64,000 nucleotides of DNA from CAZHCA01 sp964530825 (GTDB lineage Bacteria; Bacteroidota; Bacteroidia; Chitinophagales; Saprospiraceae). The notes beneath the pieces are model-generated. The model was given only the letters and a program-made list of their open reading frames with translations. It ran no database searches and was not told where the DNA came from. Both the position numbers and the translations under genes were made by a program. Location: assembly GCA_964530825.1 (NCBI GenBank), contig CAZHCA010000005.1:62001-126000 (forward strand). Reading direction: 5' to 3'. Positions 25,027 to 34,546 of the stretch are shown here, in pieces. Numbering within the stretch: the stretch's first letter is position 1; every line of letters starts with the position of its first letter.

Positions 25027-28000
25027 ATGTACAAAGCGTATAAAAACCTCGATTTGAGTGCGATCGACCAAGAAATCCTCTCCTTTTGGGAAAGCGAACA
25101 GATCTTTGAGCGGTCGACCAGCGAACGCGATCCGCAGCAGCCTTTTGTCTTTTACGAAGGACCACCATCAGCGAACGGGCTGCCGGGCATCCACCACGTC
25201 ATGGCCCGGACCATTAAGGACTTATTCTGCCGGTTTCACACTATGCTGGGCAAACGCGTAGAACGCAAAGGCGGCTGGGATACCCATGGCCTCCCCATCG
25301 AGTTGAGCGTGGAGAAGGAGCTGGGCATCACCAAAGAAGATATCGGCAAAAAAATCACGGTCGACGAGTACAACCAGAAATGCCGCGAGACAGTGATGCG
25401 CTACAAGGATCGCTGGGAAGAGATCACCCGCAAGATGGGCTACTGGGTGGATTTGGAGCACCCCTATGTCACCTACGAGAACGAATACATCGAATCCGTA
25501 TGGTGGCTGCTGCGCCAGCTGTACGATAAAAACCTACTGTATAAAGGCTACACTATTCAGCCCTACTCTCCAGCTGCCGGCACGGGGTTAAGCTCCCACG
25601 AACTCAATATGCCGGGTGCTTACAAAGAGATTAAGGACATCTCGGCGGTGGCTCAGTTTAAAATCAAAGACCACGAACAGGATTACTTGCTCGCCTGGAC
25701 GACGACCCCCTGGACCCTACCCTCCAATACTGCCCTAGCAGTCGGCAAAAACATTACTTACGTAAAAGTACGCACCTATAACCGCTACACCCAGGAGCCA
25801 ACGACTGTTATCTTGGCCAAAGACCGCCTAAACGCCTATTTCACGGAAGCTAAACCTGATTTACAGCCCCGTGAACTCAAGCCAGGTAATAAGCCCATCC
25901 CATACATCGAAGTGGTAGATGAGTTCCCGGGCAGTCAATTGGAGGGCCTCGAATACGAGCAATTACTCGATTACGTACAGCCCGAAGGCGATGCTTTCCG
26001 GGTTTTGCTCGGCGACTTTGTGTCGACAGAAGACGGTACCGGCATCGTGCATATCGCACCCACATTTGGCGCCGACGACTTCCAGATCGCCAAGCAGTAC
26101 GGTATCGACGCCCTCACCGTAGCAGATGAATACGGCAACCCCATGCCGCTGGTAAACCGCCAAGGACAGTTTGTAGAGGCCGTTACGGATTTTGCGGGAC
26201 GCTATGTTAAAGATTACGGACAGGAGGAGGAACGCCCGGTAGATGCCGACATTGTCATTAAGCTAAAAGAAGAAAATAAGCTTTTCCACTCTGAAAAGTA
26301 CATGCACTCCTACCCCCATTGCTGGCGTACCGACCGCCCCGTGCTGTACTATCCACTGGATAGCTGGTTCATCCGCACCTCCAGCCTGAAAGACCGCATG
26401 TACGAACTCAACCAGTCAATCAACTGGAAGCCCGCCTCTACCGGGGAGGGGCGCTTCGGCAAATGGTTGGAAAACCTGCAGGACTGGAACCTGTCACGAT
26501 CGCGCTACTGGGGCATCCCGCTCCCCATTTGGCGCACTGAAGACGGCAAAACGGAAAAATGTATCGGCTCCCTGGATGAGCTGCAAACGGAGCTGGACAA
26601 AGCCAATGCCCAACTTGGCCTGACACAAAGCATCCCGCTGGATTTACATCGACCCTATATCGATAAGCTGCTGCTGGTAGCGGACGACGGACGTACCATG
26701 CGCCGCGAGCTGGACCTGATCGACGTTTGGTTCGATAGCGGTTCTATGCCTTATGCTCAGTGGCATTACCCCTTTGAAAACCAGGAAAAATTCGATCAGC
26801 ATTTTCCGGCTAATTTCATTGCTGAAGGGGTAGACCAAACCCGGGGTTGGTTTTACACCCTGCACGCTATTGCTTCCATGGTATTCGACAGCGTCGCCTT
26901 TCGCAATGTTGTCTCCAATGGATTGGTATTGGATAAGAACGGCACTAAAATGTCGAAGCGCCTGGGGAACGCTATCGACCCTTTCGATGCGATTGAGCAA
27001 AAGGGTGCCGACGCCATCCGCTGGTACATGATTTCCAATGCCCAACCCTGGGACAACCTGAAGTTCGATATGCAGGGCGTCGATGAAGTGACGCGCAAGT
27101 TTTTCGGCACGCTGTTCAATACGTATTCCTTTTTTGGATTGTACGCCAACATCGATGCTTTCCGCTACAAAGAAGAGGATATCCCGATGGAGCAGCGCCC
27201 CGAGATCGATCGCTGGATACTGTCTACCCTGAATAGCTTGATCCGGAATGTAAAAAATGACTACGCCGATTACGAGCCGACTAACGCGACGCGCCGGGTA
27301 ATGTATTTCGTCGATGAACAATTGTCGAATTGGTACGTGCGCCTCTGCCGTCGGCGCTTTTGGAAGGGTGATTACACTGCCGATAAAATAAGCGCCTACC
27401 AGACGCTCTACACCTGCCTGATAAGTACCGCCAAGCTCATGGCGCCGGTAGCGCCTTTTTTCGCCGATTGGCTCTACCGCAACCTCAACCAAGTTACCCG
27501 CCAAGAACCGCACCCCTCGGTACACCTGGCCTTTTTCCCGGATGCAGTCGTATCGCACATTGATGCCGAACTGGAGGAACGCATGGACTATGCACGCCGG
27601 ATGACCTCCCTAGTGCTGTCGCTGCGGAAGAAGGAAAAAATTCGGGTACGACAGCCCCTGCAAAAGCTAATGGTCCCTACGCTCGACGATCACTTCCGTA
27701 AGCAGTTGGAGGCCGTGCGGGAATTGATCCTGGCTGAAGTGAATGTTAAAGAAATGGAGTACCTCACCGATAGCTCCGGCGTAATCAAGAAAAAAGTGAA
27801 GCCCAATTTCAAGACCCTGGGCAAACGCCTGGGCAAACACATGAAAGGGGCGGCTCAGGCAATTGCTCAGATGAGGCAGGCCGACATCGAAGAGCTGGAG
27901 CGCACCAATAGCTACACGCTAGAGGTGGCGGATACTACCTACGAACTTTCGCTGGAAGATTTCGAGATTACGACGGAGGACATCCCCGGCATGCTGATCG

Positions 28001-28311
28001 CCACGGATGGTCCCCTAACCGTAGCACTGGACGTGACGCTTAACGACGCACTGCTATCCGAAGGCATGGCTCGCGAGATCGTAAATCGCATCCAGAACAT
28101 GCGTAAGGATAAAGACTTCGAAGTGACCGACCGCATCAAGGTGCGCCTGCAGCCACATGAGCAGATTGCGCCGGCAATCGAGCAATACGGCGATTATATC
28201 CGGCACGAGGTGCTGGCCGAAGAACTCGAGTTTGACGACCAGCTCAACGGCGGCGACAAGATTGATTTACCCGATGATCTCACGATCGGCATCCACATTG
28301 AGCGCATGTAA
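25027..28311 (+). CDS. ileS: Isoleucyl-tRNA synthetase
   Basis: Charges tRNA-Ile with isoleucine. At 1094 residues it has the length of Bacteroidota IleRS. The class I HIGH-like motif is in ANGLPGIHH (about residues 50-57) and the KMSKR loop at about 641-645 (NGTKMSKRLGN). The CP1 editing domain (AWTTTPWTLPSNTALAVG) and the anticodon-binding C-terminal domain are both present. The long form and GIHH variant resemble the eukaryote-like type 2 group, which is known to be less sensitive to mupirocin; this part is inference. Confidence 0.97.
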   Translation: MYKAYKNLDLSAIDQEILSFWESEQIFERSTSERDPQQPFVFYEGPPSANGLPGIHHVMARTIKDLFCRFHTMLGKRVERKGGWDTHGLPIELSVEKELGITKEDIGKKITVDEYNQKCRETVMRYKDRWEEITRKMGYWVDLEHPYVTYENEYIESVWWLLRQLYDKNLLYKGYTIQPYSPAAGTGLSSHELNMPGAYKEIKDISAVAQFKIKDHEQDYLLAWTTTPWTLPSNTALAVGKNITYVKVRTYNRYTQEPTTVILAKDRLNAYFTEAKPDLQPRELKPGNKPIPYIEVVDEFPGSQLEGLEYEQLLDYVQPEGDAFRVLLGDFVSTEDGTGIVHIAPTFGADDFQIAKQYGIDALTVADEYGNPMPLVNRQGQFVEAVTDFAGRYVKDYGQEEERPVDADIVIKLKEENKLFHSEKYMHSYPHCWRTDRPVLYYPLDSWFIRTSSLKDRMYELNQSINWKPASTGEGRFGKWLENLQDWNLSRSRYWGIPLPIWRTEDGKTEKCIGSLDELQTELDKANAQLGLTQSIPLDLHRPYIDKLLLVADDGRTMRRELDLIDVWFDSGSMPYAQWHYPFENQEKFDQHFPANFIAEGVDQTRGWFYTLHAIASMVFDSVAFRNVVSNGLVLDKNGTKMSKRLGNAIDPFDAIEQKGADAIRWYMISNAQPWDNLKFDMQGVDEVTRKFFGTLFNTYSFFGLYANIDAFRYKEEDIPMEQRPEIDRWILSTLNSLIRNVKNDYADYEPTNATRRVMYFVDEQLSNWYVRLCRRRFWKGDYTADKISAYQTLYTCLISTAKLMAPVAPFFADWLYRNLNQVTRQEPHPSVHLAFFPDAVVSHIDAELEERMDYARRMTSLVLSLRKKEKIRVRQPLQKLMVPTLDDHFRKQLEAVRELILAEVNVKEMEYLTDSSGVIKKKVKPNFKTLGKRLGKHMKGAAQAIAQMRQADIEELERTNSYTLEVADTTYELSLEDFEITTEDIPGMLIATDGPLTVALDVTLNDALLSEGMAREIVNRIQNMRKDKDFEVTDRIKVRLQPHEQIAPAIEQYGDYIRHEVLAEELEFDDQLNGGDKIDLPDDLTIGIHIERM

Positions 28312-28319
28312 GTTCCAGG

Positions 28320-28616
28320 CTAGCTCAGTAAAGACTGCAGTTTGAGTGCCACGCTCATATCGCCGCTAATCTTGAGTTTGCCGGTCATCATGGCAGTCAT
28401 CGGATTGAGATCCCCGTTGCGTAGCTTCTCAATGGTTGCCAGACTCGTCTTGATGGTGCAGTCGGCTTCTTTGTCTTCATTCGTAACCTGTGGGGTTTCC
28501 CCGGTCAGGTCAATGAAAACAGGTCCTTCGTCGAGTTGAAACTTGAGGGTCTTGCCAATTGAAGCAGCCTTTTCGGCTTGTTTGCGAAACTGTTCGGTAA
28601 TTTCTGGAAGTTGCAT
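28320..28616 (-). CDS. SCP2 sterol-carrier domain protein
   Basis: 98-residue small soluble protein made of a single SCP2 lipid-binding domain. The pattern is KTLKFQLDEGPVFIDLTG, then DCTIKTSLATIEKLRNGDLN and the terminal helix MTGKLKISGDMSVALKL. I chose the ATG at 28616, since the upstream extension to 28643 adds residues not typical of the family. Bacterial single-domain SCP2 proteins bind acyl chains; the role is unknown. It converges on ileS with 8 bp between stop codons. Confidence 0.9.
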   Translation of the reverse strand: MQLPEITEQFRKQAEKAASIGKTLKFQLDEGPVFIDLTGETPQVTNEDKEADCTIKTSLATIEKLRNGDLNPMTAMMTGKLKISGDMSVALKLQSLLS

Positions 28617-28753
28617 GATGGAGGTTTTTGCCAAAGCTACCAAATCTACACATCAAGCGGTAGGTTCCTGACCGGTCAAAACCAGGTTTGAAAGCCTCCA
28701 ATGCGTTAGCCCTTGTTCAGATCCCATCTGAAGTGGCACTTATGTATTTTCGG

Positions 28754-28784
28754 TTTGATCTTGTTTATCAAAACGGTTCCGTTT
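28754..28784. promoter_or_regulatory. Two adjoining palindromes of unknown role
   Basis: TTTGAT-7nt-ATCAAA (28754-28772) is followed directly by AAACGG-TT-CCGTTT (28771-28784). They lie about 155 bp before the gene at 28936, in a 319-bp gap with no other clear content. They could be operators, but spacing and sequence match no site I can name. Confidence 0.3.
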
Positions 28785-28935
28785 CCCTCCACTACCCAAA
28801 TGCCCTATTTTTCCAGTGCATCTATTTTTCGCCCACCTAAAGGGGAGGTGCGAATGGAAACCATAGCTGGTGTTCTCCCTCGGAAAACCATGCCGCTGGG
28901 GCACGGTTGTTCTTTTTTCCTGTTACATTAGACAC

Positions 28936-29727
28936 ATGGAATATGGTTTCGGTGCGATTTTGGTAGCTATTCTTGTCTTTCTGGGGCTGGATGCATTGGG
29001 AACCCGCGGCCTGGTGCTTCGCCAGCAAAAGCGCCTGCAGGCCCTTTTCGGGGCCCCTCCGCTTGCTGTTGACCTCCCCGATGCAATGCCTTTTTTCCCT
29101 CCCGGTGAAGCGGTTTATACTCATATGCGGCTGCGCATCAAGGGAGCACTGCGCTTTGGAGCGGCCAAAAAATGGGTGCCCATAGAGGGAAAAACATTCA
29201 TCCGTACGGCTCCATTCGGCCTGGTTCACTACTACGATGCTTCGCGCTCGCTTTTCTATTCCGTTAAATTTGCAGCTTATTTACCGGCGGACGGTTCATT
29301 ACCCAAGGCGGCCTATTTCAAAGGGGGGTTTTGGGAGACCCCCCTGTCCATCGCTGACGACCTTTTGCTTTTTCCCCTACTATTTTACTGGCCGGCGTTA
29401 GCTCTTCAAAAGGATGCTGTCTGGGAAGGCGAAAGCGACCAACGCTTTCGCCTTCGGTTTCCTTTCGGAAAAACTGAAAAGACTATCAGTATGACCTTCG
29501 CTACGACCGGTCAGCTGACAACAATAACCGGCGAAGGGATCCTGACCCGGTTCAATGGCCGCACTTTAAAAGGGGCTTGGCTGGCCGAGGCCGAATGGGA
29601 AAGTAACCAAAGCCAGCACTATCCAAGTCACTGGCGCATCTGGTGGTTGGACCGGGACACGCCTTTTCTAATTGCGCACTTGAAGTGCACCTATCAGGAA
29701 GGGGAGGCCAATAAAGCATGGTGGTAA
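28936..29727 (+). CDS. DUF6544-like protein, unknown function
   Basis: 263-residue protein with one N-terminal transmembrane helix (GAILVAILVFLGLDAL) and a soluble beta-rich domain. The stretches VYTHMRLRIKGALRFG, AAKKWVPIEGKTFIRTAPFG and SHWRIWWLDRDTPFLIAHL resemble proteins annotated as DUF6544, whose role is unknown. The ATG at 28936 is chosen because the upstream extension to 28870 adds an unrelated Cys-rich segment. It stands alone before the carotenoid oxygenase gene. Confidence 0.7.
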   Translation: MEYGFGAILVAILVFLGLDALGTRGLVLRQQKRLQALFGAPPLAVDLPDAMPFFPPGEAVYTHMRLRIKGALRFGAAKKWVPIEGKTFIRTAPFGLVHYYDASRSLFYSVKFAAYLPADGSLPKAAYFKGGFWETPLSIADDLLLFPLLFYWPALALQKDAVWEGESDQRFRLRFPFGKTEKTISMTFATTGQLTTITGEGILTRFNGRTLKGAWLAEAEWESNQSQHYPSHWRIWWLDRDTPFLIAHLKCTYQEGEANKAWW

Positions 29728-29813
29728 CCCGTTTAAATTGCCAAGCTTTGTAGGTTGCCGGTACAACTTATGATTACCGGAAATGTTCCCTAATTAATCA
29801 CAGTTTACGATCC

Positions 29814-31259
29814 ATGGAAGTCTTACGCAAATATATTTCTGCCAGCCAATTGGTAGATAAAGAATACCATAACACACCACTAAAAGCAGAGGGCGAAGTA
29901 CCCAAAGCCCTCTTCGGCACCCTCTTCCGGAACGGCAACGGCCGCTTTGTACACCAAGGCGTAACCTACCAGCACTTATTTGACGGCGACGGCATGGTCA
30001 CTGCCTTTCGCTTCAACGGCGACGGGCAAGTCTACTACAGCAATCGTTACGTGCGTACGCGGGAATTCGTCGAGGAAGAAACGGCCGGCCGCATGCTTTA
30101 CCGCTCTTTCGGCACCAACCTACCCGGTGGCTTCCTGCGGAATTTCATGAAAATGCGCTTCAAAAATGCCGCCAATACCAGCGTGATCTACCACGGCGGC
30201 AAATTATTGGCCCTTTGGGAGGGTGGCTTACCCCACGAGATCAACCCTCGTACATTAGAAACGGTTGGGCGCTACGATTTCGAGGGTGTTTTGCAGAACC
30301 GGTTTTCCTTCCTCGATGCCAAGATTAACCCCGAACTGCCGTTTTCAGCGCATCCGAAAATCCACCCTCAAACCGGCGTCTTACATAACTTCGGCACCCT
30401 GGCCGGCGCGAAGCAGCGTTTGTTGTTGTATCAGGTGGCGCCCAGCGGTAGTGCTCAGATCAGCAAAGTCGTCGAACTTCCGGGCCTTATTTTCACCCAC
30501 GATTTCATACTCACCGAGACCGGCAAGCAGATTTTCTTTCTAACTCCCGTTTCGTTTGACCTTTGGAAAACCTTCTCGGGATGGCAATCGCCCGTTGACT
30601 CCATCCGGGTAGACAAGCGGCAAAAAACCCAGATCCTGATCGTTGACGGCGACCGAGTGCAGTCCCACTTCATAGATTTCTGCTTCATTTTCCACTTCAG
30701 CAACGGTTGGGAAACCCCGGACGGCCAGATCGTGATCGATGCACTGACCATGACCGAATTCCCGGAAGCCCGCATGACCCCCGATGCATTGGGGCAGGAA
30801 GAAAACAACATACCCAACGCCCAATTGTATCGTTTTACCATCCATCCGACCGAGGAAAAAGTGCATCAGGAGCTGTTGAGCCCCTACCCCTCAGAGCTAC
30901 CTTTTCTGCATCCCGACCGCACAGGGCGTCCCTACCGGTACTTTTGGGGATTGGGTGGCCCCGGTGAAAACACCTATCAGCTCCTCCAGGGCATGCAAGT
31001 CGTGGACCTGGACGAAGGGTCGGCACATTTTAAGGATTTGCGTCCGCACCTGCCGGGCGAACCGGTTTTTGTACCCAAACCCAATGCCCGGCACGAGGCA
31101 GACGGTTGGTTGCTCTACCTGCTTTTCGATACCAAAATCGAGGAAACCCGCCTGGTCATTGCCGACCCGCTCACCCTGGAGGTTATCGCTCGATTGCCCC
31201 TTCCCCATAATATTCCACTAGGCTTTCACGGCCAATGGGTCCCCGAGGTCTTTGACTAG
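29814..31259 (+). CDS. Carotenoid oxygenase family protein
   Basis: 481-residue non-haem iron enzyme of the carotenoid cleavage dioxygenase/RPE65/lignostilbene group, a seven-bladed propeller. The four iron-binding histidines are visible at H180 (FSAHPKIH), H229 (IFTHDF), H294 (IFHFSNGW) and H472 (GFHGQW), so it should be active. These enzymes split carotenoids or stilbene-like double bonds using oxygen. No carotenoid or rhodopsin gene is beside it, so the substrate is open. It has no signal peptide and is probably cytoplasmic or membrane-associated. Confidence 0.92.
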   Translation: MEVLRKYISASQLVDKEYHNTPLKAEGEVPKALFGTLFRNGNGRFVHQGVTYQHLFDGDGMVTAFRFNGDGQVYYSNRYVRTREFVEEETAGRMLYRSFGTNLPGGFLRNFMKMRFKNAANTSVIYHGGKLLALWEGGLPHEINPRTLETVGRYDFEGVLQNRFSFLDAKINPELPFSAHPKIHPQTGVLHNFGTLAGAKQRLLLYQVAPSGSAQISKVVELPGLIFTHDFILTETGKQIFFLTPVSFDLWKTFSGWQSPVDSIRVDKRQKTQILIVDGDRVQSHFIDFCFIFHFSNGWETPDGQIVIDALTMTEFPEARMTPDALGQEENNIPNAQLYRFTIHPTEEKVHQELLSPYPSELPFLHPDRTGRPYRYFWGLGGPGENTYQLLQGMQVVDLDEGSAHFKDLRPHLPGEPVFVPKPNARHEADGWLLYLLFDTKIEETRLVIADPLTLEVIARLPLPHNIPLGFHGQWVPEVFD

Positions 31260-31373
31260 CCGTTTTTTAAAAAATGGCAGGTTTAAATAAATTTTAACGC
31301 TTGACAATTAAAGGTTTAAACGGTTATCGGAGTCTCTATATACAGTAGCACTGATCATGAAACAATAGAGTCT

Positions 31374-34300
31374 ATGAGAAAAAAAATCAGCATAATCGTC
31401 GTCCTTTTACTACTTTCGGCATTTGCCGATCCCCTTGATGCGCAGTATTTCGGTCGCAATAAACCCAACTACGAATCTTTTGATTTTGACGTTCATGAAA
31501 CTCCCAATTTCCGGGTTTACAACTACCTAGAAAACCCGGAAGCTCTGCAGGCCGTAGCCAATTACAGTGAAAACTGGTACTTGTACCATCAGCGCGTCTT
31601 GAAGGATACCATCTACAGCCGTAATCCGCTACTCATTTACAATGATCACGCCGACTTTCAGCAAACCAATGCCATTAGCGGCTCTATTGGCGTAGGCACC
31701 GGAGGAGTTACCGAAGCGTTTAAGAACCGGGTAGTCATGCCCTTTGCCATGTCGAATCAACAGACCCACCACGTTTTAGGGCATGAGCTGGTCCATGCTT
31801 TTCAGTACAATATGATCCTCAACGGCGATTCCACCTCGCTCCGAAACCTGGCTAATTTGCCGTTGTGGCTTGTGGAGGGACTGGCCGAATACATGTCGAT
31901 TGGGCGTGTCGATGCCCATACCGCCATGTGGATGCGCGATGCCGTTTTGAACAAAGATGTACCGACACTCCAGGACCTAAACAATCCACAGTACTTTCCC
32001 TATCGCTACGGACAAGCTTTCTGGGCGTTCCTGACCGGTTGGAAAGGGGATGATGTAATTGAGCCCTTTTTCACGGGTGTAGCTAAGTACGGCTTTGAAG
32101 CCGCCAGTCAGGCGGTACTTGGGGTTACGGCGGCCCAATTGTCGAAAATGTGGGTCGATGCCCTGAAAAGCCAGTACGAGCCCTACCTGGCTGGCCGGGA
32201 AGAAACACTGCCCGGTCGCGCCATCCTAAACAGGGAGGATGGCGGCGCGATGAATATTTCGCCGCAAATTTCCCCTAACGGCCGCTACGTGGCTTTCCTG
32301 TCGGAGCGCAATTTATTTTCGGTCGACGTTTTCCTGGCCGATGCCAATAAAGGAGAAATTATCGGCACGATAGCCAGCACCACACGCGATGGCCACATTG
32401 ATGACCTGAATTACATTGAATCGGCTGGTGCATGGTCGCCTAACAGTAGGCAATTCGCCATCGTCGGTTTTAGCAAGGGCGACAACCTTTTAATCATCAA
32501 AGATGTAGAATCCGGCAAAACCCTAGATGAGTTTAAGATTGAAGGGGTGCCGGCATTCAGTAATCCTGCCTGGTCGCCCGATGGGAACAGCATCGTTGTG
32601 AGCGGTCTGGTACACGGCCAAGTGGATCTGTACGAGGTCGACCTCTCCTCCAAGCGCGTAAAGCAGTTGACCAATGACATTTACTCAGAGCTGCACCCGT
32701 CATTTAGTGGTGACGGCCAGACGTTGCTATTCTCGACCGATCAGCTGGCATTTGAAAAAGGAATCCGCAATGGTAAGTGGAACTACAACCTAGCCAGTAT
32801 GGATATGGTTTCCGGATTGGCAGAGATGATCGATGTTTTTCCAGGCGCCAATAACCTCAACCCGGTGGCAGACACGGCCGGCAACATTTACTTTATATCT
32901 AACCGCGACGGGTACCGCAACCTGTACTCCTACGACCCATCTACGGGGCAGGTCTATCAAGAGACCAGGATTCTCACAGGAATTTCCGGCATCACCCATT
33001 TTGCACCGGCCATCACGATTGATCGGCGTCGCAATCGCATTTTGTACACCCATTTCCACAACCGAACTTACAGTATTTATAAGGCCTTTGAGCGCGAGCT
33101 TTTGCACGAGGAGATCGACCCATTAGAAGTTAATCTCGACGCGGCAACCCTGCCGACCGTCAACCCGCGAGCCCCCCTTATCGTAGATCAATTACTGGCC
33201 CGCCCGGAAGGACCAGCACAGACCGACTATTTGCGCCGAGTAGAATACAAACCTAACTTCCAGCTCGATTACATCGGCGGCAGCGCCGGTGTCGGCGTAG
33301 GTTTGAATAACACCTTTGGTACGGGTACGGGCCTGGCCGGCGCCGTTCAAATGCTTTTCAGCGATATTTTAGGGCAGAACCAGATTGCAGGCACAGTGGC
33401 ACTCAATGGAGAAATTCAGGACTTCGGTGCCCAGGTAGCCTATCTCAATCGTAAGGGCCGCATTTTCTGGGGCGGGCAAATATCCCATATCCCCTACCGC
33501 AGCATAAGTTTTAACGGGAACTTCTTGGACTCTTTGTCCATTGACGGGACCGATATTCCCGTGCTCAACGAGCAATTCGACTTGATCCGGACATTCGAGG
33601 ATCGTGCGGGGTTGTTCGCCCAGTTGCCGTTCTCCAGAACTTTCCGGCTGGAAGCTTCGGTCGATTTCACGCGCTTCTCCTTCCGAGTCGACCGCTTCGA
33701 AAACTTTTATCTCTTCGACCCGGGTACGGGTCAGGTGGGCGGCTTGGTGGGTCAAGATCGTAATAAGATCGACTCGCCCGACGGATTCAATCTTTTTTCT
33801 TTTGGCGGAGCCGCCGTTGGCGATAATTCTTACTTTGGCTTAACTGCTCCGCTGAACGGCCACCGCTATCGTTTCGGGGTCGAACATTTTATGGGCGAAT
33901 TTGACTTTACCGCCCTGACTGCCGACTACCGTATCTATCGCTTTTTCCGGCCCATTGGCTTGGCGTTTCGCGCCCTCCATTACGGTCGCTATGGCCCCGA
34001 CGATGACGGCCTATTTCCCTTGTTTGCTGGAAGCCCCTGGTACGTGCGCGGTTACAGCGAGGGCAACGTCGAACAACTGCTCGCGCAAAATGGGACTAAC
34101 ATAGATCAATTATTCGGAAGCAAGGTGTTTATCTCTAATTTTGAGGTGCGCATACCATTCACTGGGCCCAAGCAGCTAAGCCTGATCGGTTCTAACTTTC
34201 TCTTCACCGACCTCAACTTTTTTGTCGACGGCGGTGTCGCTTTCTACGACTTTGATCAGTTCCAGGGCGATGTAGCTCTGCTCGACGGCGAGGGTAACCC

Positions 34301-34484
34301 CATACTGGATTTTAACGGCGATCCGATTATTGATTTATTGGAGGCCGAACCTATTTTCAGCGCTGGCGTCTCGTTGCGCGCTAATCTTTTCGGCGCTTTA
34401 ATTCTAGAGCCGTATTATACCTTTCCCCTTCAGGGCAAGAACACCAGCGGCGTATTTGGCTTGAACGTTATCCCTGGCTGGTAA
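31374..34484 (+). CDS. Surface protein: gluzincin metalloprotease, TolB-like propeller and C-terminal barrel
   Basis: 1036-residue exported protein (signal RKKISIIVVLLLLSAFADPL). The N-terminal third contains HELVH at residues 137-141 and the downstream Glu in WLVEGLAEYMS (E168 or E172), the zinc ligands of a gluzincin (M1/M61-like) peptidase. WD40-like/PD40 repeats follow (ISPNGRYVAFLSERNLF, PAWSPDGNSIVVSGL and others), as in TolB. From about residue 610 the protein is beta-stranded and ends like an outer-membrane BamA/surface-antigen barrel (LSLIGSNFLFTDLNFFVDGG near the end). The single chain thus joins protease, propeller and barrel. A surface peptidase role is inferred. Confidence 0.85.
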   Translation: MRKKISIIVVLLLLSAFADPLDAQYFGRNKPNYESFDFDVHETPNFRVYNYLENPEALQAVANYSENWYLYHQRVLKDTIYSRNPLLIYNDHADFQQTNAISGSIGVGTGGVTEAFKNRVVMPFAMSNQQTHHVLGHELVHAFQYNMILNGDSTSLRNLANLPLWLVEGLAEYMSIGRVDAHTAMWMRDAVLNKDVPTLQDLNNPQYFPYRYGQAFWAFLTGWKGDDVIEPFFTGVAKYGFEAASQAVLGVTAAQLSKMWVDALKSQYEPYLAGREETLPGRAILNREDGGAMNISPQISPNGRYVAFLSERNLFSVDVFLADANKGEIIGTIASTTRDGHIDDLNYIESAGAWSPNSRQFAIVGFSKGDNLLIIKDVESGKTLDEFKIEGVPAFSNPAWSPDGNSIVVSGLVHGQVDLYEVDLSSKRVKQLTNDIYSELHPSFSGDGQTLLFSTDQLAFEKGIRNGKWNYNLASMDMVSGLAEMIDVFPGANNLNPVADTAGNIYFISNRDGYRNLYSYDPSTGQVYQETRILTGISGITHFAPAITIDRRRNRILYTHFHNRTYSIYKAFERELLHEEIDPLEVNLDAATLPTVNPRAPLIVDQLLARPEGPAQTDYLRRVEYKPNFQLDYIGGSAGVGVGLNNTFGTGTGLAGAVQMLFSDILGQNQIAGTVALNGEIQDFGAQVAYLNRKGRIFWGGQISHIPYRSISFNGNFLDSLSIDGTDIPVLNEQFDLIRTFEDRAGLFAQLPFSRTFRLEASVDFTRFSFRVDRFENFYLFDPGTGQVGGLVGQDRNKIDSPDGFNLFSFGGAAVGDNSYFGLTAPLNGHRYRFGVEHFMGEFDFTALTADYRIYRFFRPIGLAFRALHYGRYGPDDDGLFPLFAGSPWYVRGYSEGNVEQLLAQNGTNIDQLFGSKVFISNFEVRIPFTGPKQLSLIGSNFLFTDLNFFVDGGVAFYDFDQFQGDVALLDGEGNPILDFNGDPIIDLLEAEPIFSAGVSLRANLFGALILEPYYTFPLQGKNTSGVFGLNVIPGW

Positions 34485-34510
34485 TATCAAGAAGAGCTAC
34501 CCCATCCAAT

Positions 34511-34546
34511 CCCCGCTTTGGAATATCGAAGGCGGGGTGTTTTTTC
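34511..34546 (+). terminator. Rho-independent terminator after the protease-barrel gene
   Basis: CCCCGCTTT and GAAGGCGGGG pair in a 9-bp stem (one G-U), followed by TGTTTTTT. It lies 26 bp after the stop codon and is a conventional terminator for the forward gene. Confidence 0.8.
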
